DNA of 64,000 nt from Azorhizobium sp943371865 (lineage in GTDB: Bacteria; Pseudomonadota; Alphaproteobacteria; Rhizobiales; Xanthobacteraceae): positions 17,833 through 81,832 of the forward strand of contig NZ_CALRWL010000023.1 in the NCBI RefSeq assembly GCF_943371865.1, given 5' to 3'. The position numbers and the translations under genes are program-made. The notes under the pieces are model-generated. The model worked only from the letters and a program-made list of their open reading frames with translations. It was not told the DNA's origin and searched no databases. Below, one piece after another: positions 43,757 to 51,782 of the stretch. Within the stretch, counting starts at the first letter, position 1. Each line of letters begins with the position of its first letter.

Positions 43757-44230
43757 CTAGATCGCGGAAAATGTCGGATTGAGGATGACGTCGCTGCGCA
43801 GCGTATGGGCCACGTAGCATTCCTCATGGGCGTGGTGGTGCAGGGCCGCATAGTCCTCGGCGCTGGGCACGGTCTCGCCGCTGAACACCACGGCGGGGTT
43901 CAGCGTGATGCGGGCGAGGAACAATTTACCGGCCGCGTTCGGACCCATCTCGCCCACGGCGGGATCGGTATAGCTGTCCACCCGGAAGCCGCCGCGGCGG
44001 GCGAAATCCAGGAAGAACAGCATGTGGCAACTGGAGAGGGCACCCACGATCGCCTCTTCCGGGTCGAGGGCATCTTCCCGCGACAGCGGCACCCGCACCG
44101 AGGCGGGCGCCGACGAGCCGGGCACTTCCAGCCCGTCGAACACCAGACGATGGGCGCGGGGATAGCGCCCGTCGGTGAAGACGGCCTCGCCCCGCTCCCA
44201 GCGGATGGTGGCGGTGTAAAGGTGCCCCAT
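43757..44230 (-). CDS. OsmC-family protein inside the gcv operon
   Basis: The 157-residue OsmC/Ohr-like protein has an N-terminal beta region, IVGALSSCHMLFFLDFA carrying the redox Cys on the central helix, and ARITLNPAVVF then HHHAHEECYVAHTL with a second Cys. The two-cysteine arrangement suggests peroxidase activity towards organic hydroperoxides or reactive small molecules. It sits three bases after gcvH and 33 before gcvPA, so it is cotranscribed with glycine cleavage. The reason for this coupling is unknown. Confidence 0.92.
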   Translation of the reverse strand: MGHLYTATIRWERGEAVFTDGRYPRAHRLVFDGLEVPGSSAPASVRVPLSREDALDPEEAIVGALSSCHMLFFLDFARRGGFRVDSYTDPAVGEMGPNAAGKLFLARITLNPAVVFSGETVPSAEDYAALHHHAHEECYVAHTLRSDVILNPTFSAI

Positions 44231-44233
44231 GGC

Positions 44234-44608
44234 TCAGCCCTGGGTTGCGACGAAGGCCTTGTAGTCCTCGGCGCTCATGAGCGCGTCGAACTCGGCCGGG
44301 TTGGAGAGCTTGAGCTTCAGGAACCAGCCCTTGCCTTCCGCGTCCTCGTTCACCGTGGCGGGGGCGGCTTCCAGCTCGGAGTTGACTTCCACCACCTCGC
44401 CGGAGACCGGCGCATAGACTTCGCTGGCGGCCTTCACGCTCTCGACCACGGCGGCTTCCTTGCCCTGGGCGACGGTCTTGCCCACTTCGGGCAGTTCCAC
44501 GAACACCACGTCGCCCAGCTGTTCCTGGGCGTAGGTGGAGATGCCGATCACCGCCACGTCGCCTTCGAGACGGACGTATTCATGATCCTTGGAATAACGG
44601 GTGGTCAT
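44234..44608 (-). CDS. gcvH: Glycine cleavage system H protein
   Basis: The 124-residue lipoyl carrier shuttles the aminomethyl group between P, T and L proteins. The lipoylated Lys is in VVESVKAASEVYAPVSGEVVEVN, with YTKDHEY-like RYSKDHEYVRLEGD at the start. It is three bases after gcvT. Confidence 0.97.
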   Translation of the reverse strand: MTTRYSKDHEYVRLEGDVAVIGISTYAQEQLGDVVFVELPEVGKTVAQGKEAAVVESVKAASEVYAPVSGEVVEVNSELEAAPATVNEDAEGKGWFLKLKLSNPAEFDALMSAEDYKAFVATQG

Positions 44609-44611
44609 GGC

Positions 44612-45769
44612 TCAAGCCCCTTTGGCTGCGGTCTGCTTCCGAACGTAGCGCTGCGGCACGAACGGCGGTGTGACGATGGTGACGGGAAGCGCCTTGCCGC
44701 GGACGAGCACGTCCAGACGAGTGCCGGGCACGGCCAAAGCCGGCGGCACATAGCCGAGCGCGATGGGCGCATTGAGGGTCGGGGCAAAGCCCCCGGAGGT
44801 GATGATGCCCACCACCTGGCCGTCCTTGGCGATCTCGGCACCCTCGCGGGCCGGCGCGCGGCCGTCGAAGGTGAGGCCGACGCGCACGCGGGCGGGGCCG
44901 TCCTTCAGTTCGCGCTGGATGCGCGCGGCGCCGGGGAAGCCGCCTTCCTCGCGGCGGCGCTTCTGGATCGACCACACCAGCGCGCCTTCCACCGGCGAGG
45001 TGGTGGTGTCGATGTCATGGCCATAGAGGCACAGGCCGGCTTCCAGGCGCAGGCTGTCGCGGGCGCCGAGGCCGATGGGCTTCACTTCCGGCTCGGCGAG
45101 TAGCGCGTTCCAAAGGGTGACGGCATCGGCGTCGGCCACCGAGATTTCATAGCCGTCCTCGCCGGTATAGCCGGAGCGGGAGATGCCGATGGGGATGCCG
45201 TCGAAGGTGGTGGAGATCACCGCCATGAAGGCCATGTCGGCAGTGCCGGGGGCGTGGCGGGCCATCACCTCCACCGCCTTGGGGCCCTGCAGGGCCAGCA
45301 GCGCGCGGTCGTCATAGGTGACGAGGCGCACATCGGTGGGGAGGTGGGCGGCGATATGGGCATAATCGGCGCCCTTGCAGGCGGCGTTGACCACCAGCAG
45401 CAAGGTGCCGTCCAGCGCCGGATCCAGCGGGCGGGCGACCATGAGGTCGTCCAGGATGCCGCCGTCCTCCGCCAGCAATTGCGAATAGCGCTGTTGGCCG
45501 GGCTTGAGATTGAGCATGTCTGCCGGCACCAGCGCTTCCAAAGCGCGGGCGGTGGTGGCGTGGTCGGGGCCGATCAGGGCGCCCTGGCCCATGTGCGAGA
45601 CATCGAACAGGCCGGCGCTCTCGCGGGTCCAATTGTGCTCGGTGAGGATGCCGGTGGGATATTGCACCGGCATCTCATAGCCGGCGAACGGCACCAGTCG
45701 GGCGCCGAGCGCGGCATGGGCCGCGTGCAGAGGTGTCTTCAAAAGGGGCAGGCTGTCGTCGTGCGACAT
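44612..45769 (-). CDS. gcvT: Aminomethyltransferase (glycine cleavage T protein)
   Basis: The 385-residue THF-dependent T protein yields methylene-THF and ammonia. Landmarks are LFDVSHMGQGALIGPDH, the catalytic Asp region in LNLKPGQQRYSQLLAEDGGILDDLMVAR, SRSGYTGEDGYEISV and ARDSLRLEAGLCLYGHDID. It is the first gene of the operon, 25 bases downstream of the riboswitch terminator. Confidence 0.97.
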   Translation of the reverse strand: MSHDDSLPLLKTPLHAAHAALGARLVPFAGYEMPVQYPTGILTEHNWTRESAGLFDVSHMGQGALIGPDHATTARALEALVPADMLNLKPGQQRYSQLLAEDGGILDDLMVARPLDPALDGTLLLVVNAACKGADYAHIAAHLPTDVRLVTYDDRALLALQGPKAVEVMARHAPGTADMAFMAVISTTFDGIPIGISRSGYTGEDGYEISVADADAVTLWNALLAEPEVKPIGLGARDSLRLEAGLCLYGHDIDTTTSPVEGALVWSIQKRRREEGGFPGAARIQRELKDGPARVRVGLTFDGRAPAREGAEIAKDGQVVGIITSGGFAPTLNAPIALGYVPPALAVPGTRLDVLVRGKALPVTIVTPPFVPQRYVRKQTAAKGA

Positions 45770-45793
45770 GCAGATGTTCCGCGATCAGGCGCC

Positions 45794-45819
45794 AAAAAGT
45801 ACGGATCAAAATGATCCGT
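45794..45819 (-). terminator. Riboswitch expression-platform terminator before gcvT
   Basis: On the minus strand ACGGATCA (45812-45819) pairs with TGATCCGT (45801-45808), followed by ACTTTTT. GGCGCC boxes on both sides (45788-45793, 45822-45827) could form an outer or competing stem. It lies directly between the second aptamer and gcvT. Confidence 0.85.
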
Positions 45820-45825
45820 GCGGCG

Positions 45826-46087
45826 CCCCCTCTGTCGCAGGAACCTGAGAGATTCACCTCTGCGCCGATGGCTTAGAGCCGGGCACGCGGGTTTACTCCG
45901 TCGGTGAGTCACTGGACGTCGCAGATCCAGGCGCACGGCGCAGCCGCACATGCCCGGACAGCGCCGCGTCCGCGACTGCTTTCCAGAGGCTCGTCACCCT
46001 GCGGCCCTTGTTGCCTGAGCGGTTCCGGGGCGGTTGCGCCTTCGGCGCCGGATCCCCGCAACTGCGGCTCTCCGGTCTCTCCCGCAG
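45826..46087 (-). promoter_or_regulatory. Tandem glycine riboswitch
   Basis: Read on the minus strand, aptamer 1 (about 46087-45974) begins CTGCGGGAGAGACC, contains CGCCGAAGGCGCAACC and CGCTCAGGCAA, and closes with CTCTGGAAAGCAG, which pairs with its start. Aptamer 2 (about 45960-45826) contains CACCGACGGAGTAAACCC and ATCTCTCAGG, and ends GACAGAGGGGG. These are the conserved blocks of the two-aptamer glycine riboswitch. With the following terminator, glycine binding is expected to favour read-through into gcvT. Confidence 0.95.
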
Positions 46088-46141
46088 GGATCATCCGAAT
46101 GACAATGGCGCGCCATTGCTGGCCCGCCATCATCGCGTTGC

Positions 46142-46169
46142 ACCATAATCCATCTGCCGGCGCCGTCAA
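46142..46169 (-). promoter_or_regulatory. Candidate promoter of the gcv operon
   Basis: On the minus strand TTGACG (46164-46169) and TATGGT (46142-46147) are separated by 16 bases, putting the start about 50 bases before the first aptamer. Confidence 0.6.
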
Positions 46170-46193
46170 TTGAGGCGCGGCGGATATGAACGC

Positions 46194-47027
46194 TTATTGC
46201 GTGGGGACCGGCCCGAAGGTGTTGGGCGTCGGCCCGACCGTGCCGCTGGGCGGCGGCGGGGCGAAGGTGGGCGCGGGTCCGAACGTGTCGCCCTTCGGCG
46301 CGCCGCTGTCGCTGGCGGCGGGTCGGGTCGCCGCCGGAGTGGCGGGCGTTGCGGCGGGCTCCGCGGTGGCGGGACGGGGCGTGGTGGCACGCGGTGTGGA
46401 GGGGCGCGAGCGCGCCGCCGGCTCGCCCTTGGAATCAAAACCGACGTAGATGATGTAGCGGTCCAGCTCGTCCAGCCTCTCCTTGGGCGGCATGGGCAGG
46501 ACGATGCCGTCCTCCACCACCGCAAAGCCGGCCTGGGTCTCATTGGCCGGCACCTGCACCGGGACCGTGAAGAACTTGGTCTGGATGGTCTTCGGGTTCG
46601 GCCCTTCCGCCACCAAAGCGACGCGGATCGGCACCGAGAACGCGCCCGGCGAACCCTTCTCGCCCAGCAGCACGCGGCCTTCGATGCCCACCTTGATGTT
46701 CATATTGCCGTTCACGACGGTGCACTCGCGGGCGATGTTGCCGAGCGTGCCTTGGGCGCGCAGTCCGCCGCCGGCCGCCGGCACCTGCCAGGCGGAGGCG
46801 CCGGAGCGCACGGTGGCGGGGGGGCAGGTGACCTGATTGGCATCAAGGCCGTCTCCGCCGGCCACCGTGGCGCCCGAGGCCGAGACCGGACTCGCGGTAT
46901 CCACCGTGGTGCCGGGGGCGCCGAACGTACCCTGCGAATTGAAGCCCGCGCAGCCCGCAAGCGCGAAGGCCAACGCGCCGCCGGCCAGAATGCGGGTGGG
47001 CAGGGCGGCGTTGAGCGCCAGACGCAT
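46194..47027 (-). CDS. Lipoprotein of unknown function with Thr/Pro-rich tail
   Basis: I do not recognise an established family. The 277-residue protein has a lipobox (FALAGC) after a basic signal, then a folded region (about 65-200). That region has paired cysteines (VTCPPATVR and IARECTVVNGN) and IKVGIEGRVLLGEKGSPGAFSVPIRVALV, which looks like a beta-sandwich secreted domain. The last 80 residues are Ala/Pro/Thr-rich. The start at 47027 is supported by GGAGGAGG five bases upstream. It is probably an outer-membrane or periplasmic lipoprotein. Confidence 0.82.
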   Translation of the reverse strand: MRLALNAALPTRILAGGALAFALAGCAGFNSQGTFGAPGTTVDTASPVSASGATVAGGDGLDANQVTCPPATVRSGASAWQVPAAGGGLRAQGTLGNIARECTVVNGNMNIKVGIEGRVLLGEKGSPGAFSVPIRVALVAEGPNPKTIQTKFFTVPVQVPANETQAGFAVVEDGIVLPMPPKERLDELDRYIIYVGFDSKGEPAARSRPSTPRATTPRPATAEPAATPATPAATRPAASDSGAPKGDTFGPAPTFAPPPPSGTVGPTPNTFGPVPTQ

Positions 47028-47292
47028 GTCACCTCCTCCAAAACCCCAGAGGCCTGTCCCCGCGCCGGCATGCCGGCAGGCGAGATCCTGTGCCTCTCTC
47101 AAATTCAAAGCCGGGAGACCGCTCAGGGATATGGGTTCCGAGAGGTATTCCGGCCCTAAACGGGTAAGGTATATAACAAAAAGTAAATGGCTTGGGGGAG
47201 GGGCCAGGGCCGCTTGAGGCCCGCTCAAGCCGGATCAGTGGTTTTATGGTTACCGCTGCGACCCCGCCCCGCCCGTGGAGCAAGGGCGCGTT

Positions 47293-48738
47293 TCAGCCGC
47301 CGGACAGACCCGTAGGCTTGCCGACCACCACGGTCAGGGTGCTCTTGGCCCCGGCGAGGCGTTGCGCCACCCGGTTGAGATCCGCCAGGGTCACCGCCTC
47401 GATCAGGTCGTTGCGGCGGTCGATATAATCGATGCCGAGACGGTCGATCTGGATCTGGAGCAACTGTCCAGCCACCTTCGACGAGGTGTCGAAGCGCAGG
47501 GCATAGCTGCCCTTGAGATAGGCCTTGGCCTCATCCAGCTCGGCCTGGGTCGGGCCCTTGTCGAGGATCTGGCGGAATTCGTCGGCGATGATCTTGATGG
47601 ATTCCGCCGTGCGCTCGTTCTTGGTGGCCGTGCCGGCGAACCACAGGCCCGCATGCTCCAGCGCCACCTGATAGGAATAGACCGAATAGGCGAGGCCCCG
47701 GGCTTCCCGCACTTCCTTGAACAGGCGCGAGGAAAAGGCGCTGCCGCCGAGAATGTGGTTCAGCACATAAGCGGACATGAAATCGGGGTCGCGCCGCTCC
47801 AGCCCGTCGGTGCCGATCATCACCACCGACTGGGACACGTCCAGCGGGATCACGTCCACGGTGCCGAGGCCCTTGGGGGTGACGTCGGCCACCGGGGTCA
47901 GCTTGGCCGTCTCTGGTAGGGCGCCGAACACCCGGTCCAGCTCCAGGCCCAATTGCTCGGGGGTGATGTCACCCACCACCGCGACGCGCAAATTGGAGCG
48001 CGCCAAAGTGTTGGCGGCGAAGGTGGCCAGATTTTCGCTGGTGATGGTGGGCACGCTGGCGAGCGTGCCGTCCACCGGCCGGCCATAGGGATGGTTCGGG
48101 AAGGCCAGGGCAAACCAGCGCTCGCTGGCGATGTTGTTGGGCTCGGTGGAGCGGCGGCGCAGAGCCGCCAGTTGGGCGGTGCGGATGCGCTCCACCGCCT
48201 CGGTGTCGAAGCGCGGATGGGTCACCGCGAGGCGCAGCATATCGAACGCGGCTTCGCGATTTTCCGACAGGGTGCGCACCGAGCCGCGCACTTCATCGCG
48301 ATTGGCATCGAAATGCAGTTCGATCGCCTTGTCCGCCAGGGTGCGATGGAAGGCTTCCGCATCGAGATCGCCGGCGCCTTCGTCCAACAGCGAGGCCGTG
48401 AGGCTGGCAACGCCGGGGGTGCCGGCCGGATCCTGGCTGGCGCCGCCGAGGAAGGCGAACTCCATCGCCACCAGAGGCAGCGTGGTGTCCTGCACCAGCC
48501 AGGCTTCGATGCCGTGCGGGCTAGTGACCTTGATGATGCGCGTGGTCTGCGACTGGGCCGGCGCGGGCGTGACGAGGGAGAGCGACATGATGACCATCGA
48601 AAGAAGAAAGACGGCGGCGGAGCCGCAGGACAGACCTTTGCGCCGGAACAGGTCCGGCAGGACGCGCAGGCGCCCGCCGGCCGCGGCAGCCCCGAAAGCG
48701 GGCGACGCCGGCCGGGAGCGGGCGAAAACGCCCCTCAT
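47293..48738 (-). CDS. M16-family protein lacking the zinc motif (partner subunit)
   Basis: The 481-residue protein has an M16 (pitrilysin/processing-peptidase) fold with a signal segment ending near TPAPAQS. At the place of the catalytic HxxEH it has GASQDPAGTPGVASLTASLLDEGAG, so zinc ligands are absent. ARGLAYSVYSYQ, the substrate-binding R/Y motif of M16 C-terminal halves, is present. It therefore resembles the non-catalytic half of heterodimeric M16 peptidases. The start overlaps the stop of the catalytic gene (ATGA). Confidence 0.92.
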   Translation of the reverse strand: MRGVFARSRPASPAFGAAAAGGRLRVLPDLFRRKGLSCGSAAVFLLSMVIMSLSLVTPAPAQSQTTRIIKVTSPHGIEAWLVQDTTLPLVAMEFAFLGGASQDPAGTPGVASLTASLLDEGAGDLDAEAFHRTLADKAIELHFDANRDEVRGSVRTLSENREAAFDMLRLAVTHPRFDTEAVERIRTAQLAALRRRSTEPNNIASERWFALAFPNHPYGRPVDGTLASVPTITSENLATFAANTLARSNLRVAVVGDITPEQLGLELDRVFGALPETAKLTPVADVTPKGLGTVDVIPLDVSQSVVMIGTDGLERRDPDFMSAYVLNHILGGSAFSSRLFKEVREARGLAYSVYSYQVALEHAGLWFAGTATKNERTAESIKIIADEFRQILDKGPTQAELDEAKAYLKGSYALRFDTSSKVAGQLLQIQIDRLGIDYIDRRNDLIEAVTLADLNRVAQRLAGAKSTLTVVVGKPTGLSGG

Positions 48739-50147
48739 GAACGCTTCTCCGGGGTCGCCTGGGACGCCGGTGCGGCGGCGGGGGCCGCAGCCGGGGTTGC
48801 GGCCGTCGGCGCCTTGGCGGGGGTGAGATAGCCGGTGACCGCGCGGCGCAGCACCAGATAGCGGGCAGCAGCTTCCTTCACCTGCGCGGCGGTGACGGTT
48901 TTCACCCGATCCGGCCAGGCATTGACCTCGGCGACGCTGACGCCGGTGGCCCAGGAGGCGCCATAGATGCGGGCCAGGGTGGCCTGGTTGTCGCGGGCAT
49001 AGATGGCGTCGGCGGTGAGGCGGGTCTTGGCACGGGCCAGTTCCACCTCGTCGGGTCCGGTCTCGGCGAACTTGGCGATCAGATCGTCCAGGGCAACTTC
49101 CAGCGTCTCCAGGGTGACGCCGGGCCGGGGCGAAGCGGAGAAGCCGAAGCGGGTCTCGTCATAGGCTGTGCCCTGGTACCAGGCGCCGGCGCCGGCGGCG
49201 AGGCCCTGCTCCACCACCAGCGAGCGATAAAGCCGGCCGGTCTGGCCGCCGCCGAGGATCTGGGCGAGCACGTCCAGCGCCTCGCTCTCATGATCCTTGG
49301 CCGTGCGGTAGGACGGGACGAGATAGGACCGCTGCAGGCTGGGCTGGGCCACGCGGGCATCGCTCAGGGACACGCGGCGATGGGCCTGGGGCTCGGGCTC
49401 CTGCGGGCGATTGCGCGGCGGGGTGTCGGCACGGGGGATCTGGCCATAGGTCTGTTCGGCCAAGGCGCGCACCGCCTCGGGCTCCACATCGCCCGCCACC
49501 ACCAGCACGGCGTTGTTGGGGGCATAGAAGCGGCGATAGAAGGCCAGCGCATCCTCGCGGTTGAGCTGCTTGATCTCGTGTTCCCAGCCGATGATCGGGT
49601 GCTGGTAGGGGTGATTCACATAAGTGGTGGCCTGGAGCGCCTCGCCCAGGCGCGCGCCGGGATCGTTGTCGGTGCGCATGCGGCGCTCTTCCAGCACCAC
49701 GTCGCGCTCGGGCAGCACCACCTCGTCGGTGAGCTTGAGGCCGGTCATGCGGTCGGCCTCGAAGGCCATCACGCTTTTCAGGTGATCCTTGGCCACGCGC
49801 TGGAAATAGGAGGTGTAGTCGGTGGAGGTGAAGGCATTCTCCTGCCCGCCGAGCCGCGCCACTTCGGCGGAGAATACGCCGGGCGCATTCTTCTCCGTGC
49901 CCTTGAACATCAGATGTTCCAGGAAATGGGCGATGCCGGACTTGCCCGGCTGTTCATCGGCGGAGCCGACCTTGTACCACACCATGTGAGTGACCACCGG
50001 GGTGCGGCGGTCGGGGATCACCATCACCTTGAACCCGTTGGCGAGTTCATACTGCGCCACCTCGGGACCGGCGGCGGAGGCATGGGAAGCCGCGGCAGCG
50101 GCTCCTGCGGCGAAAATGGCGACCATGGCGAAGCGTCTCACGTTCAC
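48735..50147 (-). CDS. M16-family zinc peptidase, catalytic subunit
   Basis: The 470-residue exported peptidase has a signal peptide (RRFAMVAIFAAGAAAAASHASA). The zinc site is HFLEHLMFKG (HxxEH) with the distal Glu in VVLEERRMRTDN. The C-terminal half shows QILGGGQTGRLYRSLVVEQGLA. It forms the periplasmic pair with the zinc-less downstream protein. The start is GTG at 50147 by choice, as it gives a complete signal peptide; GTG at 50141 and ATG at 50126 are alternatives. An Ala/Pro-rich tail ends the protein. Confidence 0.93.
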   Translation of the reverse strand: MNVRRFAMVAIFAAGAAAAASHASAAGPEVAQYELANGFKVMVIPDRRTPVVTHMVWYKVGSADEQPGKSGIAHFLEHLMFKGTEKNAPGVFSAEVARLGGQENAFTSTDYTSYFQRVAKDHLKSVMAFEADRMTGLKLTDEVVLPERDVVLEERRMRTDNDPGARLGEALQATTYVNHPYQHPIIGWEHEIKQLNREDALAFYRRFYAPNNAVLVVAGDVEPEAVRALAEQTYGQIPRADTPPRNRPQEPEPQAHRRVSLSDARVAQPSLQRSYLVPSYRTAKDHESEALDVLAQILGGGQTGRLYRSLVVEQGLAAGAGAWYQGTAYDETRFGFSASPRPGVTLETLEVALDDLIAKFAETGPDEVELARAKTRLTADAIYARDNQATLARIYGASWATGVSVAEVNAWPDRVKTVTAAQVKEAAARYLVLRRAVTGYLTPAKAPTAATPAAAPAAAPASQATPEKRS

Positions 50148-50484
50148 GGGGCGGTTCCACGGCGCGGCTGGGCGACCGCGCATCCAAGAGAGATAGGGAG
50201 CAATAGCGCAACAGCCAAGATGGGCGTGCCTGCGGCACGCGCGCCGGAGCGGCGGGCGGCGGCATCGCGGCGTCGAGCCGCACAAAGGCGGGAATTGGCG
50301 TCTGTCCGGATCACGGCGAACCCGACAGCTTGGCCGCGGGTCCGCACCGAGTTCGCGCCTGTTCCGACGGGTGGCCCGCCGGGATGCCGTCCGGGCACCG
50401 GCGCGGCAAGGACGGTCCGGGCTTCAGGCCTCCGGCAACAGGCCCCGGCACCGCGGTGCCGGATCTGCCCGGCTGCCCGCCGCG
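50148..50484. other. Intergenic region upstream of the M16 genes
   Basis: It contains a perfect CCGGCACC-GC-GGTGCCGG palindrome at 50445-50462, 22 bases past the stop of the upstream secreted protein, which may act as its terminator (no T-tract). The rest presumably contains the M16 promoter. No gene was seen. Confidence 0.45.
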
Positions 50485-51165
50485 TCACTGGCGGTCGAAC
50501 AGCGTCGGGAACTTGAACGGCTCGTTCTTCTTTTCCACCACGCCATAGGGCGCGTTGGGGGCCGGGGTCTGATAGCCCGGCGGCGGCTGGGTGATGCTCT
50601 CGCGCTCCGGCTCGCCCTTGAAGGCGATGGGCTTTTCATCCGACGGCGTCACGCCGAACCAGGACTTGAAGCCCAGTTCGCTCGGCAGGACCACGTCGCG
50701 CTTGCTTTCCGCACCCACCGGGGAATTGTCCACCGGTGCGTTGCGGTTCTTCTTAAGGTAGCCGCCCTTGTTCAGCTCGCTGGGCAGCAGCACGTCGCGG
50801 GTGCTGCCCGCGCCCACGGGCTTGTTGTCCACCGCATTGGCCTGCTGGGCGCGCAGGACGTCCGGGTCCTTCGGCCAGTTGGGCAACGCCGCGGACGGCG
50901 CCTGCTTTGGCGGCGGCAGGGTGGAACCCACCGCGGGAGGCACCACCAGGGGCGCGCGCTCGCGATACTGGATCTCGGGCTTCTGCTCGTCGATGAGGCC
51001 GAGCGCGCTCATGGTGCTCCGCATGAAATCGGATTCCACCGCCTGAGCGGCAGCAGGCAGGCTGCTGCCGACCAGTGCGGCAGGCAATGTGGCCATGGCC
51101 GATGCGCCGAGCAGGAACGCACGCAGCCCGGAGGTCGTCAGCGACCGTCTCATGATCTTACGCAT
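50485..51165 (-). CDS. Secreted hypothetical protein with internal duplicated motif
   Basis: The 226-residue protein has a signal peptide (AFLLGASAMATLPAALVGSSLPAAAQA). The mature part contains two copies of a short unit: DNKPVGAGSTRDVLLPSELNKG at about 114 and DNSPVGAESKRDVVLPSELGFK at about 150. It is otherwise Pro/Lys-rich and probably extended. The same neighbourhood (lspA on one side, M16 peptidases on the other) recurs in related bacteria as far as I know, but the function is unknown. AAGGA precedes the ATG at 51165. Confidence 0.8.
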   Translation of the reverse strand: MRKIMRRSLTTSGLRAFLLGASAMATLPAALVGSSLPAAAQAVESDFMRSTMSALGLIDEQKPEIQYRERAPLVVPPAVGSTLPPPKQAPSAALPNWPKDPDVLRAQQANAVDNKPVGAGSTRDVLLPSELNKGGYLKKNRNAPVDNSPVGAESKRDVVLPSELGFKSWFGVTPSDEKPIAFKGEPERESITQPPPGYQTPAPNAPYGVVEKKNEPFKFPTLFDRQ

Positions 51166-51251
51166 GGATCCTTTCCCACTTTCTCGGGCCGTCCACCGCT
51201 GCCACCGGTCTTTCGGATGCACAGCTTGCAGCGATGGCCAATGTGCCCGGC

Positions 51252-51779
51252 TCACGCCGGAGGGTGCCCCGCCGGATCGGAAGCCGCCTTAGGGCTGGAG
51301 CCTGAGGGCGGCGTTTTTGAGGCGCGGACGAAGAATGCATCATAAAGAAGGATGATCACGCCCACAACGACCGCCACATCGGCCACGTTGAACACGTACC
51401 AACGGTATCCCAGGGCGTGGAGCGACACGAAGTCGAACACCGCGCCATAGACCACCCGGTCCACCGCATTGCCGATGGCGCCGCCGATCAGCAGCCCCAG
51501 CGCGAAGGCCTCCACCTTGCGGGCGGTGCGGGCCAGCCAGACCGCGAACCCCACGGCGGCCACCACCTTGATCGCCACCAGCACCCAGCGCCCGGCCTCG
51601 CCTTGGGGGAAAAGGCCATAGCTGATGCCGGCATTCCACAGCACCACGAAGTCCAGGAACGGGGTGATGACGTGCATCGGCCCGGCCCAATTGTCCGACC
51701 AGGCCAGGACAGCGGTCTTGGTGCCCTGGTCGAGTACCAGAACCGCCAAGGCCACAAGGACACCAAGCCGGATGGACAT
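51252..51779 (-). CDS. lspA: Lipoprotein signal peptidase
   Basis: LspA cleaves the signal peptide of prolipoproteins in the inner membrane (for example those at 36.5 and 47.0 kb). The 175-residue protein has four membrane helices. DQGTKTAVL, VVLWNAGISYGLF, the catalytic Asp region GGAIGNAVDRVVYGAVFDFV and the second Asp in YVFNVADVAVVVG match the family. The gene is three bases after ileS. The C-terminal 20 residues are Pro/Ser-rich. Confidence 0.96.
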   Translation of the reverse strand: MSIRLGVLVALAVLVLDQGTKTAVLAWSDNWAGPMHVITPFLDFVVLWNAGISYGLFPQGEAGRWVLVAIKVVAAVGFAVWLARTARKVEAFALGLLIGGAIGNAVDRVVYGAVFDFVSLHALGYRWYVFNVADVAVVVGVIILLYDAFFVRASKTPPSGSSPKAASDPAGHPPA

Positions 51780-51782
51780 CAG

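Noticed and set aside
42470..45103. An 877-codon plus-strand open frame
   Set aside because: It is antisense to gcvPA, osmC, gcvH and gcvT, with His/Gln/Gly-rich composition typical of shadows of GC-rich genes.
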